From the NCBI GenBank assembly GCA_900095095.1, contig FMBT01000302.1, forward strand, positions 372,001 through 436,000: a DNA stretch of 64,000 nucleotides. Reading direction: 5' to 3'. This document shows, in pieces, positions 44,050 to 56,020 of the stretch. This stretch comes from Fragilariopsis cylindrus CCMP1102 (lineage: Eukaryota > Bacillariophyta > Bacillariophyceae > Bacillariales > Bacillariaceae). The notes under the pieces are model-generated. The model saw nothing but the letters and a program-made list of their open reading frames with translations. It searched no databases and had not been told where the DNA came from. Made by a program: the position numbers and the translations under genes. The number at the start of each line of letters is the position of its first letter. Positions within the stretch are counted from its first letter, which is position 1.

Positions 44050-45424
44050 TTGAGTAAAACAATGCAACAAAGAAAAGCAGCAATTATACTACCGCGTCCA
44101 TCATCGCAGGATGATGATGCCAAAACTAACAAAAGGATACGACGATTACAACTACTACGTCGAAATAATAATGGAAGAACAAAAACAAGGTTTAAATCAA
44201 TATTAAGATATGGTACTATTATATTATCGTTATCAATTATAGTATCTATATTTACTGGAATATCAAATCCGCATACTATTACAGGTGCTATCCGATCCTT
44301 ACTAGAATATTTTGGAGTGGTACCTATAGTGTTGTCAACAGCACCGGTAGTAGTTGTTGTAAAAAGTGATACTACTGCGACTACTACTACTACTACTACT
44401 GATAAGAAGAAGATCATTACAACAACAAAAGCAGCAGAAGCATCAGAAGCATCAGGAGCATTAAAATCAACGACAGCAACGATTGTTGAATGTTTTGTAT
44501 CAACACCTCATATTAAGAACATATACGAAACCACTGATGGTGGTACGGATGGTAGTGATGTTGCTGCTGAAGGAACAATACGTATAACAATACAAAATTA
44601 TAATAATATACAAAATCGTACAACTGGATCATCAGCAGAGGCATTTTTGAAATTAATTGATGAATATCAATTCTATGATGGTTCGTATACATTCCGTGTA
44701 ATAAAAGATTTTGTGGTACAATTTGGACATCATAATGCAAATAATAATAAAAATAAGAAGAATAATAATGTTGCATCAAATCGTATATTACAATCTGATA
44801 CAACCGGTGATGAAATTTTATCGAATATACGTGGTACAATAACTATGATTCCTGGACAAACTGGACAAGTTTTTATTAATTTAGGTAAGTTACCGTAAGA
44901 CGTAATTTACTACTGTGTGTTTGCTTCTACTGCTGCTTCTACTGCTGCTTCTACTACCGCTTCTACTGCTGCATCAGAAGTTTATGTGTGTACTGTAATC
45001 GCTTTTGTTAGAACTGAATATTATTACTTGACCCCTTTTACTACTGCTGCTGCTGATGCATTGGAAGGTTGTGTGTGTAATCGCTTTTGTCAAAACTGAA
45101 CTGAACTGAACTGAACTGAACTGAACTGAACTGAATTCTACTCTTTCGTGTACTAATACTTTTTACATTCTCTACTCTATGCTACATTATTATTATACTG
45201 AACTCTACTCTACTCTACTACTCATCACAGGTAATAATAAACGGTTAGATAAAGATGGTACAATACCATTTGGTACACTTGATGATAAAAGTATGTTAAT
45301 AGTTGATAGGATATATGATGGTTATAAAGGTGGACAAGGACAAATAGCTTCTATTAATAATAATAGTATAGCCAAAACATTTCCAAAAATGAGTCGTATT
45401 GATTTTTGTAAACGTAGTGCATGA
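44050..45424 (+). CDS. Cyclophilin-type peptidyl-prolyl isomerase-like membrane protein, two exons
   Basis: Exon 1 is 44050-44884 and exon 2 is 45231-45424, joined by a 346-nt intron (donor GTAAGT, acceptor CATCACAG). The join restores the cyclophilin wording TGQVFINLG then NNKRLDKDGTIPFG. The protein has an N-terminal basic region and a membrane anchor (TIILSLSIIVSIFTGIS), so it is type II and faces the secretory lumen. The cyclophilin-like domain shows FLKLIDEYQFYDGSYTFRVI, DFVVQFGH, ILSNIRGTITMIPG and MLIVDRIYDGYKGG. The canonical catalytic Arg/Phe/Gln positions are only partly conserved (FRV and VQFG kept), so activity is not certain. The intron carries a (tgctgcttctac)-type minisatellite and an (actga)n run. 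Confidence 0.75.
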
Positions 45425-45754
45425 CATCTCGTCGTCAGTCAAGATAAAAAGAAACGTGTACAACGTCCTAATTTACGCTGGTCTCCAACATCAACTTCAC
45501 ACCACGTTCCAACACGAAAGTAGATCCGTCAGACTTCAACGTGCATATCCTCCCATCAACAAATTAGCTCGGGAAACATCATTTGTCCTATTAGTACTGT
45601 GCGTAGTACGAATCTGCTGACATTCCTGTAGAATGAGAAAGATCAACATTGAAGACGACATGGATGTACTTTGATATACTTTAAAACTTTTTTTCAACTT
45701 TATTTATAACTTTAACTATAATAGTAAGCAATATATTATCCACCGTCTTTATTG
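45425..45754. other. Convergent spacer
   Basis: No gene. An open plus-strand frame (45399-45620) continues past the cyclophilin stop in another frame but has no recognisable content. Confidence 0.35.
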
Positions 45755-46248
45755 TTAGGGTGTAGTATTGGTCATCTCACTTGTGATGCTGCTGTTGCTG
45801 ACTCTTCGTACTTTATCAATATTTGTTATACTATTCATTTTAAATAAATTTAAATTATCAAGAGTCTTATTATGATGACCATTTGTATAATTTTGAAATA
45901 TCTCTGGAAAATATGTGACATTACAAATTGAACTTGTATATGATATAATGAAATGTAATTTTATATCTTCCCCATTATAATTGCAGTCACTTTCGTTGTA
46001 ATTCCGATTCGTTACTGTACAGTTAGACTGTATTGTTTCATTAACACAATCATTAGCTGTATCATTTGTAGAACATGTAAATCCAGGACATATATCATCA
46101 TAAGTATTACTTGCTATGAAAAAATTAGTTGTTTGAGCTTGCATTAAAAGTTCAAACATTAATATTTCATGGTCATTAAACAACCGATTACTATCTACAG
46201 AAAATTTCTGCTGTAATGTAACCTTGGACGTATTAATCGTCATAATGC

Positions 46249-46288
<40 letters not shown>

Positions 46289-46498
46289 GCCATCACCAGT
46301 GATATTATCATTAGAAGCACTAGCAGCAGCAGCAGTAGCAACAAGAACAGGTATTTCACACTCAAATTTAGTGCAATGAACAGTTAAAAAGATGACCGAA
46401 CCAAGTAGGAAAAAAATTATTGCAACAAGAACAAACTTTAATAGTTTACCATTATTTTTCCTTCGCCGTTCATTTTCTATAATGTCGTTGCCGGTCAT
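45755..46498 (-). CDS. Type II membrane glycoprotein, unrecognised
   Basis: 247 residues. A short charged N-terminus precedes one hydrophobic segment (FVLVAIIFFLLGSVIFLTV), after which come an Ala/Asn-rich linker and a lumenal or extracellular part. That part has paired cysteines (ICPGFTCSTNDTANDCVNE, NCTVTNRNYNESDC) and many N-glycosylation sequons (NES, NCT, NDT, NVT, NYT, NKT, NSS). I do not recognise the family. It is divergent from the secreted Cys-rich gene at 46951. Confidence 0.65.
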
Positions 46499-46950
46499 GA
46501 TAATCGTCGTATTATTCCTGTTCCTATTACTATACCGTAGGTGATGGTATTAGTTGGCGTAAGAAATTGAGCAGATTCGCGTGTTTGATTTCATTGATTA
46601 ATTTTTTTTATCAGGAATATTCAAGACCTGCGAAAATCGATATCTTCTTTACGCGCTTCTTTTGACCACACAAGTTTCGTATGAAGCGTAAACATTCTAA
46701 TATGCGCTGTGCCGGATTTTGATTCATTCATTCGTGAAACATCAATGCAATTAAGAACAAGAATAATAACTGAGACGCGCGATTGATTCCAAAAAACAAC
46801 CGGTCAATGGATCTCCTCGATAGGACCGGTAAGAATTTAATCCAAAAAAATACATACCGGTACGTAAAACAATGTTCACACAAAAAAATAAACTGAAACT
46901 AACAAAAGCTTTTAAACAATCAAACAAAAAATCAAACAAAAAAATCCAAG
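46499..46950. other. Divergent promoter region
   Basis: No gene. It separates the divergently transcribed membrane-glycoprotein and secreted Cys-rich genes; no specific site is supported. Confidence 0.35.
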
Positions 46951-47586
46951 ATGAAATTCTCTACTCCTTTTACACTATTAGCAATGACTTTGATGTCGAA
47001 CACCGATGCTCGTATTGGCGACAATGGTGGTCACCGTGATCTTATGGACTATTCGAAACTCAAGAAATGTAACCCTAATCAAAACCCAACCGTCACTCCT
47101 CAATGCTTGAGTGTAGGAAAAGGATATGAATGTATGAATGTAAAACTTGGAAGCAAAAAGGGCGACTATCGTTGTTTGGACAGGAGCCAATCAACTCCAA
47201 CAGTTGCTCCGACGGCTGCTCCAACACCCACATCAAAAGAAAATTGTGCTCATCCGGGTACAGGTTATTTTTGGTGTGATGAAACAAACGAATGTCTTCC
47301 ACCTAGTGATCATGATAAATGTGAGAGTGCTACATGTACAGCCCAATCCGCAAGTACTGGTTATTCCTGGTGCGTGTCGACCAGCACATGTCTTGCACCT
47401 GGTGATGATAGTTGTGACATTGCTGATTGTAACACGAAAGCCGGAAATTTTGATTGGTGTTTCTCCACCCGAGAATGTCTTCCCTCTAAAGATAATTGTG
47501 ATCCCAAATATTGTACGGATGATGATGATTGTAATCTACCCTCCGTATGTAATGTAATCTTCGGAGGAAAATATCAGTGTTATTAA
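46951..47586 (+). CDS. Secreted Cys-rich repeat protein
   Basis: 211 residues. A signal peptide (MKFSTPFTLLAMTLMSNTDA) is followed by a Thr/Pro linker (TPTVAPTAAPTPT) and three copies of a unit W-C-x(4-5)-x-C-L-x-P/S...C: YFWCDETNECLPPSDHDKC, YSWCVSTSTCLAPGDDSC and FDWCFSTRECLPSKDNC, ending in a last Cys pair. There is no membrane anchor, so it is probably secreted or in the cell wall. The unit resembles Cys-rich repeats in diatom extracellular proteins; function unknown. Confidence 0.8.
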   Translation: MKFSTPFTLLAMTLMSNTDARIGDNGGHRDLMDYSKLKKCNPNQNPTVTPQCLSVGKGYECMNVKLGSKKGDYRCLDRSQSTPTVAPTAAPTPTSKENCAHPGTGYFWCDETNECLPPSDHDKCESATCTAQSASTGYSWCVSTSTCLAPGDDSCDIADCNTKAGNFDWCFSTRECLPSKDNCDPKYCTDDDDCNLPSVCNVIFGGKYQCY

Positions 47587-47755
47587 CGACAGATTCGGTG
47601 ATGCACCCATATAGGGGCACAATACTAAAACTAATATAGATTAATAAACGGCAGGTCGATCACTGACTCACTAGCCTTTTTAAGGCGGTGAGGAGTGAAG
47701 CGGCAGCTATTAAATAACCAGTTAATAAGAATATTTTTTGTTCAATCAATAGTAA

Positions 47756-48438
47756 TTATAGTTTACTCCGAGGTAGTGTCGTTGCTACTGTTGCTGATGA
47801 TGTACAATGTCTATGTCGACGACCTGTTACTGCTACTGTTACTGGTGTTGGTATTGATGTTGATGTTGGTGTCAGTTGTTGTTTTTGAGTAGTAGGTTGT
47901 TTTAACAACCATTCTATTATATTTTTTGTAACAGGACCAGGATGATCTTTTCCTTTCAACATCATTAAATCTACTATAGTATCTTGATGACCTGTTTTTG
48001 GAACATAATATTCATCAATAATGATATTACTACTACTAGCAGCAGTACTACTAGCACTATCAGTACTACGACTTCCACCTAAGCATTGTCGTAATATTTT
48101 TGCAGCCTCACCAGTTGATGTGAATGGTACTATATCATCTTCTATACCATGTACTAATAACATACGATTAGGAAAACATGACGATAATAATAATGATTCG
48201 TCCTGTTCATATAACTTTTGTGATAATAGTAATAATAATTCATTTTGTAACACAAATGTTGGTGTATATGTATTAAATGATTTACGATTATAACCACATA
48301 CAGGTTTTAATGGTGATATTTCTTCCACACCACGTCCAGATTCATAATCAAAATGATGGTTTATATTATAGACACCTGATATACCAATAAAGGATGTTAT
48401 AATTTTATTTTTATTTTTACTATTATTAGCATCAAAGC

Positions 48439-48472
<34 letters not shown>

Positions 48473-49396
48473 TTGTTGTAATTGTTGTTTTGCTCTTTCA
48501 ACTAACCATAATAATGATATATGTGCACCAGATGAATGACCCATAACAATTGTACCTAGATGATGTGGTAAATGTAAATCATGACAATCATGATGATTAT
48601 TATCTTCCTTATTATTATTTTGATTTGGAATACTACAACACCATTCCGGATATTCTTTTACTAATTTACAAAATGCTAATTCTAAATCATCTACTTGAGT
48701 TAATATACCACCACGATAACCATTACTACTACTACTATTGTTGCTGTTGTTGTTATTGTTATTGCTATTGGATGGTGGTACACCACATAATGGATAGACA
48801 CGATAACCAATAATTGCCACCGCAAACCCTAATTCTAAAAATGGTATAACAATTAAACGATAAAACCATGGTTGTCCTGATCCCCATGCACCACCATGGA
48901 CAAAAAATATCATACCTCGTCTTTTTACCTTTGAATTTGCATTTGGAAAGAAAACGTCAATGAATTGTGGTGTTGAATTTTCATTTTCACCATAATATAA
49001 TCTTTTACAATTATTCTTTGTTAAAGAAATAAATTCTTTTATAACAGTATTTGGATTGGATATAGCAGCTGTTGGTACAGCAATTGTTGTCACGATTGTA
49101 TCAGCTAATAATTTAAACCCACCACTATCACGAAATGTATGTTGTATTGATAATGGAATTTTTGTACTTAGTAAACGTGTCATTCTTGTCATTTTACGTA
49201 GTATTGGATCAGTATTATATTCAAATGGACTATCACATCTTGGTGCCATTTTTGATAATCGTATTGATTTGGGTGTAACAAGTGTTGTTTCTATTGCTTT
49301 TATTCTTGCATTATGTGTTGTTGTTGTTGTCTCCTTCTTCTTCTTTTCATCGTTACCACTTCCATTCGAAGGAGATGATCTCGTCATCATCGTCAT
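47756..49396 (-). CDS. Alpha/beta hydrolase (esterase/lipase-like)
   Basis: 546 residues with the alpha/beta-hydrolase layout: oxyanion-type FFVHGGAWGSG, IIGYRVYP, the nucleophile elbow GHSSGAH (Ser about 288), the acidic residue in VHGIEDDIVPF and the catalytic His in KTGHQD. It is of the HGGxW carboxylesterase type (hormone-sensitive lipase / BD-FAE group). A poly-Gln insertion (QQQ...) and Asn-rich inserts lie outside the core. The C-terminal tail is disordered and no signal peptide is clear. Substrate unknown; esters are inferred from the family. Confidence 0.85.
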
Positions 49397-50400
49397 AACG
49401 CTATTGAAAGCAGTAATTAAGTATGCTTCCGTAGGACTATTGTAATTTAATCTTTATGTTAGACTCTGTTTTGTCTTTTGTGCTTTTGTGCTTTCAATCA
49501 CATCATCCTCATCATCAGCGGCAAAATCGAAATCGTAGATAGAGAAAGTAAAGATTTTTATCGGAAGTTTGTTTAATAAAAAGCAGTTCGCACGAACTCT
49601 CGCCTCCCCCTCTAAAAAAAGTTCGACCTAAAAAAAGAAATTATAAATAAAATGAAATTTCCACATCCCCCCGTTTTTTATTTTTGTAGTTACCATCGTA
49701 CGGTATTATAGTACACCCCCCTGCCCTTTTGACTCACCGTCAAGACACGACAAACTATTTGTTTGGCACATCAGCCATGCTTGCGAGTGTGCTTTATTCT
49801 CTGTGTACTTTAAATGAAGTATGCTGATTGACTAAGAAGTGCAAGCTAGGCCAAGCCAAGACAAGGCGTCACAGGGGATCATCATCAGAACTTGTGTTGA
49901 ATGAAATGGGGAGAGGAATGTTCAGTTAAAAGAACAACTTGTATATTGTCCATCAGAAAAAAGTGATACACGTGGCAGTCATATAGATTTTATAAAAAAA
50001 TTGAGAACCTGACGAGGCAGGAATCGGTAGGAAGAGTGGGAACAATATTAAAACCCAGAAACATAATATCAGTGTGGGAAGGGACGAAAAACAACACATA
50101 ATTGTCACCTTTTTCTCCCATAATAGCAGTACATGCGATGCATGACTTGTCTATGATTTATATCGAACCAACCACTAGCATTAATGCAGAAGTAAGTTGA
50201 TCATGGAATGATTCATGCATCATCCCAATCGAAAAATATAGTCTCTCTAAACTCCACTGTTATGTCTATATCATTATTCTTGCAATGTGTCAATGATCCG
50301 GGTGGTATTATAGTCTCTTTTATAAGAACTATGGATTTTATTTTTAATCTTTATCTCATGCTATTTAATATTTACCTATTTTTATATAACTTCATCAATA
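49397..50400. other. Intergenic spacer
   Basis: About 1 kb without a supported gene. It has a C/T-rich patch near 49600 and AT-rich stretches. A short plus-strand frame (50208-50423) is unconvincing. Confidence 0.35.
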
Positions 50401-52362
50401 TCAAACATCATCAACATCAATAATATGATCTTGTAATAAGATAGATGCAACTTCTATACCAACGCCACCATTAATGCCGCCTTCACCATCACCATCCCCT
50501 TCAATGAATCGTACTAACCATTGATCAATCCAATTATAGTCATTCGATCTTTGATATGTTATATTGGAACGTTCACGATAACGTTTTGGATTTCTTCTTA
50601 AATCATTTGGACGTGAAAAGTATCGTTCTTCACTACCAATATAATGATATGCAACTACTGGTGATTGTGTAATAATTTTTAGTGTCACATCACCTTCACC
50701 GTCACCTTCACCGTCACCACCACCATTATTATCATTATTAATATTTTCATCATCATTACTAGTTCTACCTACTAATAATGTACCATTAAAATTAGTTGTA
50801 CTTTCAGGTAAACATAATATTCGAGATGGACGATGTACCGTATGTACATGATTATTTATATTATTAAATATTTCATCATTGTATGGTATATCATTTAAAT
50901 TTAATATCACTTTTTGTTGAAAATTTCGATCATCATATGGTGATGCATGATATTTCCATCGTAATGTTTCCATTGTACTACGTGACCGTGGTAAATTATA
51001 GGCTAGTTCTACATTATTACTACTGTAACTTGTTCCATATTCTTCTTCATCAGTACGACTTCTTTTTGTTCGTATCAGTCCACTTGTAACATCACGTTTT
51101 ATTGTTGTCGCATCAGCAGCAGCCACAGTAGTAGTAGTAGTAGTAGTACTAGTATTCAATTCAACTGAACCAAAAAGTAATCGAGGAATTGGTATACAAA
51201 CATTACCATTATTACCATTATTATTTTTTGTTTTGTTTTTGTTGTTACTACTATGATTTACTAAATATCGTAGAACTGATCCTGCTTCTAATCGTAGTGC
51301 AGCCATTTCAGTTTCATTATCATCGTCGTTTTCGTGTTTTGTTTTTGTTTTTGATTTATCATTATTATTATTATTATCCGGTATATTCATCATCCATGGA
51401 TTAATAGCAAGATATTCATCTGTATCAAGTGTTGACATCCATATATTCCTATGATTATTATTATTGTCGCTGTTATTTTTACTATATTTTGTTTTCAAAT
51501 AGTGACTACATTTAGATAAAAATCTGGTTTGTCGATATCGATGATTATTAACTAATGTTTGATCTTGTCGTTTATGATATCCAAATCCTTTTTTGGTACT
51601 ATACCAATCATACCATGTTGATTGATCGGGATTTTCAATATTACCAACAAAGTTTGGTGCTAAACCATACTCACCATTTAAAAAATATTGTGGCATAAAA
51701 TCTATATCAGACCATTGATCAATAATTAAATAATCATTATCATTCTCATTATCATTTTTGTGTGTACTATTTTTACCTAAATAATTACGAAATTTATCAA
51801 ACATAGGTTTTGGATTTTGTTTGGAATTCGGATCGACTGCCACAATTAAATGACGTAAATTAACGGCATGATAATGATAGGCAATCCATTCCGATAATAT
51901 TGGTATATCATCTCTTGTTAATAAACATATTGCAAATATTGGTAATTCGTTATCTTTTTCTGTTTCTTCTGCCTGTTCTTGTTGGTGTGCTTCTGGTGCT
52001 TTTTGTTTTTGTTGCTGGTGTTGTTCATTCTTGTTCTCGTTTTTGTTGTAAGAAAACATGATGTTACTACTACCATTCGTTTGTGCCTGATCGACTTTGT
52101 GATGACAAATGAATATAATAAATGAATTCGTTAAGAAGAATATTAGAGACCAATAGAAGAATCGATGTACACGTCTTGTGAAGAATCCACCACCACCACC
52201 ACCACCATGTAACACACCACCACCACGAATGCCGTTAGGACGATGAAATCCATTTATTTGATGATTTCCGTTCATTGCCATTATTACTGCAATTATATTT
52301 TGATATCTACTAACTGTCGGGGAGTTTAAGATTTGATTCTTTTCTCCAAAGTAAGGAAACAA
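50401..52362 (-). CDS. Type II membrane glycosyltransferase-like protein (GT92/DUF23-like)
   Basis: 653 residues; several N-terminal ATGs are possible, and the one giving MAMNGNHQ is also plausible. After a Gly-rich segment there is a signal anchor (FFYWSLIFFLTNSFIIFICH). The catalytic part begins PIFAICLLTRDDIPILSEWI and YHYHAVNLRHLIVAVDPNS, and has an acidic metal-type motif LDTDEYL, then CIPIPRLLFGSVEL, HRPSRILCLPE and VAYHYIGSEERYF. This matches the GT92/DUF23-like layout common in diatoms; the linkage it makes is unknown. Expected location is the Golgi. Confidence 0.75.
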   Translation of the reverse strand: MFPYFGEKNQILNSPTVSRYQNIIAVIMAMNGNHQINGFHRPNGIRGGGVLHGGGGGGGFFTRRVHRFFYWSLIFFLTNSFIIFICHHKVDQAQTNGSSNIMFSYNKNENKNEQHQQQKQKAPEAHQQEQAEETEKDNELPIFAICLLTRDDIPILSEWIAYHYHAVNLRHLIVAVDPNSKQNPKPMFDKFRNYLGKNSTHKNDNENDNDYLIIDQWSDIDFMPQYFLNGEYGLAPNFVGNIENPDQSTWYDWYSTKKGFGYHKRQDQTLVNNHRYRQTRFLSKCSHYLKTKYSKNNSDNNNNHRNIWMSTLDTDEYLAINPWMMNIPDNNNNNDKSKTKTKHENDDDNETEMAALRLEAGSVLRYLVNHSSNNKNKTKNNNGNNGNVCIPIPRLLFGSVELNTSTTTTTTTVAAADATTIKRDVTSGLIRTKRSRTDEEEYGTSYSSNNVELAYNLPRSRSTMETLRWKYHASPYDDRNFQQKVILNLNDIPYNDEIFNNINNHVHTVHRPSRILCLPESTTNFNGTLLVGRTSNDDENINNDNNGGGDGEGDGEGDVTLKIITQSPVVAYHYIGSEERYFSRPNDLRRNPKRYRERSNITYQRSNDYNWIDQWLVRFIEGDGDGEGGINGGVGIEVASILLQDHIIDVDDV

Positions 52363-53579
52363 CGACCAAAAATGAAGTCCCTATAATGATCTTGATGGGT
52401 GTATACGGCAAAACTACACTACACTACTACTCCTCTGTTTTTCTTCAATGGAATGGATGATGATAAAATCCTACACCAGTATTAGTTTTAAGTTACTGGG
52501 TTTGACTTGACTTGACGTGACTTCGACTTGACTTGACTTGACACAAGCTACCAAGTACTGTAATGACTACCTGTCTGCCTGCCTAAGCTACGAACGAACA
52601 GCGCCTATAATAAAGGTATTCGATTTCGATTTCGATTTCGATTTCGTTTTCAGTCAAAGAAGAAAACAAAGAGAAAAAAAGATCTCACGATCGAAGAAAA
52701 GACCTGTGATACCGACACACAAAAATGATGTTCTTGAATGAAGCAATGCAATTGTTATCACTCTACTACTGGGCAAATAATGAATACAAGTAATCTTCTG
52801 TTCTTCTTACTTCTGCTCAACTCATCTTGTTTCGAATGGGGAAGAATGAATGAAAAAGTGTCAACAAAATCGATTTCAATTCCTTCGTATTCGTTTGTTG
52901 TTGAGTTCTTGTTCGTTTTGTTACAATATATATGCTTTTATTTTTACTATTTTTTAATTTTTGAATGTCTTTGTCGAGTCCCGTACGAATCGAAAATATA
53001 GGATGGTCCAGAGAAGAGTGAGTGATGGGAATAGAGAAGAATTAAGCAAAAAACGAATTGTAGTGTTAGTTGTCATCACCGTTAGCTGACGACGTCCTAT
53101 TCGCCATACTATTTATACTACAATCGGATGATTCGGCTGTTACAAACTTCCTTACTTTATGTGTTTAGTTTGGTGTTTGGTGTCGATAAGAATTGATGAT
53201 TGATGATTATTGATTACTTACCTGTCCAGGTTTTTACTGTACCCGTCCTGTTAAGCGATTATAGCGCGGTAGTACTGTATACTTATACTGCTGTGAGTGA
53301 TTTTGGGATTTCTAATGTATGTTAATACCGTAGGTAGTGTTCGGAAGTAGGGCCTACATCATAAACCTTCGTAACCACTGGATTAAATTTTCATTACACG
53401 CTACGGTACGAGTACGCACAGCCAGTTGAAATTTTTCTTTGACCAATCATATTAAAGCTTAATAATATTAATTAGATTCTTCAAGTTAGTTGTCAGCAGT
53501 ACATTCGGCATGAATTGCCGATGGGGAAATTGTACCCCCCACAGTTGTGCTGTAGTGTCATTTAAAAAAAAAACTTATC
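52363..53579. other. Intergenic with microsatellites and a dispersed repeat
   Basis: (ttgac)n lies near 52503-52545 and (gatttc)n near 52620-52645. Bases 52977-53025 match 32625-32672. No gene seen. Confidence 0.5.
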
Positions 53580-55145
53580 ATGATAGACCTCAACGAATTG
53601 CAAAATGATATGGACAAAATCACCCTCAACGAAGAAGGGGAGAACCTTGATTTGTTTCTCTATTGCAATGTAGAGTCTACGGATTTAGTCGCTATTGTTG
53701 ATTCATCTACTAGTAGGACTGATGACGATCTTGGTCGTGTCGTAATCGCGACAAAGGATGTTTCTGTTGGTACGACAATAATTCGTGAGAAACCTGTACT
53801 TGTCTATAAACATGGAGCCTGGTTAGAAATGGTCTCAGCGTTCGTGAACCTTGATGAGGAATCTAAGGATGGTGTTCTGAACATGTTTCACCCTCCTCCG
53901 AAACTATCAGTAATGCCAGAAGAAAAATTGGTTGCTCGTCAGCTTTCAATAGATCCAACGCTCGTTCAGAAACTAATCCTGATTTCCAACTTTAATTCCC
54001 ACCAGTATTTTGGCTGTGACCAGGAACGATTCAACGAGGTTGTATCATTCTCCCCATCTTCTGCGGGAAAATCGGCTTTGTTTCTTTTTAGCTCAAAGGT
54101 CGCTCACTCTTGCAATCCCAACGTTATATATTCTAGCCGCACAAGTGACGGAAAACTCGAATACAGAGTTATCCGTCCAATCAATACCGGTGATATGATT
54201 AGATTCTCATATATTGATGAGTTATTGGAGACACCAACTCATATTCGGCGCATCACGCTGATCAAAACGAAGCAATTTATATGTCGATGCTCTCGCTGTA
54301 TGGGTCCTGATTTTTCACGAGCAATTTCTTGCAATAAATGCAGAAGTGGCGGTGTAGTTTTTTGCACCGACAACAAAGGAGGCTCGCCCAGTTGGTCTTG
54401 TAGTGGTTGTGGCGAGCTTGATAGTACAGAGAAACAACGTATCGCTGCCATGGAGAACGAAATCAAACAGAACCTTGATTTTTGGGACTATAAGATGACG
54501 ACGAATCTCAGTAATTGCCTTCCCGGTGAATTTGAGAAAACGGTCATCCGTATTTCGTCGGAACTGCATCCTCACCACTATCTCACCCTACGATCGATGA
54601 AGATGCATATCTGTCTATGTGCCTCGCAAGCGGTCCAGATGGGGAACATCTCAAACTCAAGTTATCCTCGATCGACGGTTGCGTCCATCCATCGCAGATT
54701 TGGAACCCCTGACAGGCACCGTAGTGATGCAGCTCGGATGGGAATATCCATTATCGAAAAATTTGAGTGCATCGCTGCCAGTTGCAATGGTCCTGAATTA
54801 AGTGGGGAAAGATGCACCCAACAGCATGCGCCCGTTCAAGATGCATCTCAGCTCGCATTCCATGTCGCTCAAGATATGATACAGTGCTCTTCTTCTGTTT
54901 GGCCTGCCAACGGACCTAATACAGTCCATCGGTATATTCCTGCATTCCGTCTACAATATGGAAAAGAAGACGAAGACGTGGTTGAGATTGAGCTGAGAAT
55001 CCCTAGTCCAAAGGATAAAGAAGGCAACCATACGTCACCAATCAAGAAGAAACCTCTTTTGATTTCCAGCGTAAATAGCAAGGCAAAAAAAACTAACAAA
55101 AAAGGAGGAAGAACGAACAACAAGAAGAAAGGGAGAAATAGGTAG
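53580..55145 (+). CDS. SET-domain (SMYD-like) protein lysine methyltransferase candidate
   Basis: 521 residues. SET motifs in order: DLGRVVIATKDVSVGTTIIR (start), a long insert, SKVAHSCNPNVIYSS (NHxC-type cofactor site, here AHSCNPN), INTGDMIRFSYIDELL and FICRCSRCMG (post-SET Cys). More Cys pairs follow (CNKCRS, CSGCGE). It would methylate lysine using S-adenosylmethionine. Between about 54615 and 54735 the other two frames look more protein-like (LASGPDGEHLKLKL, then GTVVMQL) than the open frame, so three same-direction one-base slips that cancel out are possible; the annotated frame stays open throughout. Lys/Arg tail. No MYND finger is present. Confidence 0.8.
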   Translation: MIDLNELQNDMDKITLNEEGENLDLFLYCNVESTDLVAIVDSSTSRTDDDLGRVVIATKDVSVGTTIIREKPVLVYKHGAWLEMVSAFVNLDEESKDGVLNMFHPPPKLSVMPEEKLVARQLSIDPTLVQKLILISNFNSHQYFGCDQERFNEVVSFSPSSAGKSALFLFSSKVAHSCNPNVIYSSRTSDGKLEYRVIRPINTGDMIRFSYIDELLETPTHIRRITLIKTKQFICRCSRCMGPDFSRAISCNKCRSGGVVFCTDNKGGSPSWSCSGCGELDSTEKQRIAAMENEIKQNLDFWDYKMTTNLSNCLPGEFEKTVIRISSELHPHHYLTLRSMKMHICLCASQAVQMGNISNSSYPRSTVASIHRRFGTPDRHRSDAARMGISIIEKFECIAASCNGPELSGERCTQQHAPVQDASQLAFHVAQDMIQCSSSVWPANGPNTVHRYIPAFRLQYGKEDEDVVEIELRIPSPKDKEGNHTSPIKKKPLLISSVNSKAKKTNKKGGRTNNKKKGRNR

Positions 55146-56020
55146 GGGGGCCAGCTGAAAGATAATAGTTATTGAGTACAATAGCAAGGTCAAAATGTTG
55201 GTTAAATCTAACATTGAAATACATAGTTAAACAAAGCATACCCACTATAACAGTCCTTTGAAATCTGGTTAATAATGTTTAACACCATGTAGTTTATTCA
55301 CGCCTTAGAAAAAGCGACCAAGTCAGCTCATCACTATATTAAATATATTACTGATTTATATTTGTGCCATGCTAAGTTGATCTTCTTCCTACCATCCTCT
55401 CAATCATACTAGAAAAGCGCTAGCAAGTCAGCTCACCACTATGTATGAATAGATATACATCAAATAATACTTATTTAATTAATTTATATCTCTGATACTG
55501 ATCTTCTACCTGCCTTCCTTTCAATCATACATCTATCGGCTCCACACTCGCTCATCAGGGGGACTGTTTGTTGTGTCAAATATGAGTCATGAGTAAACTT
55601 TCAATTAGTGAATGAAAAACATTTAGTCACTAGTCACATTCCTAATGGAAACTTCACGAAATTTCACGTTGAAAGTTTCAACTATTTAGGCGACTAGTGA
55701 AATTTCCAAACCCTATAATCACAAGTACTGTACTACCGGGTAGTGTAGTAAATCTCACAAACTGATGATAGCAGACATTTGCCGATGAGATTGTCAATTT
55801 TCAATTCACAAAAAAAGGTTTCTGTAAGTTACTGGAAAGTAGAGGGGACCAAATGAATTAAACAGAAGGAGAAGAAAAAGAAGAAGAAGAAGAAGAAGAA
55901 TGATTGTTTTAAGGTTATGAATGTATGTATGTGTTGGTCGATTAAATTAAAGTTGAGGACCATAATAGGATACAGTAGATAGATAACTAACTAACTACCT
56001 AACTAACTAAAACGACGACG
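55146..56020. repeat. Intergenic with a tandem duplication
   Basis: Bases about 55319-55406 and 55424-55530 are imperfect copies (aagtcagctca.cactat, then gatcttct.cct and caatcatac). No gene seen. Confidence 0.5.
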
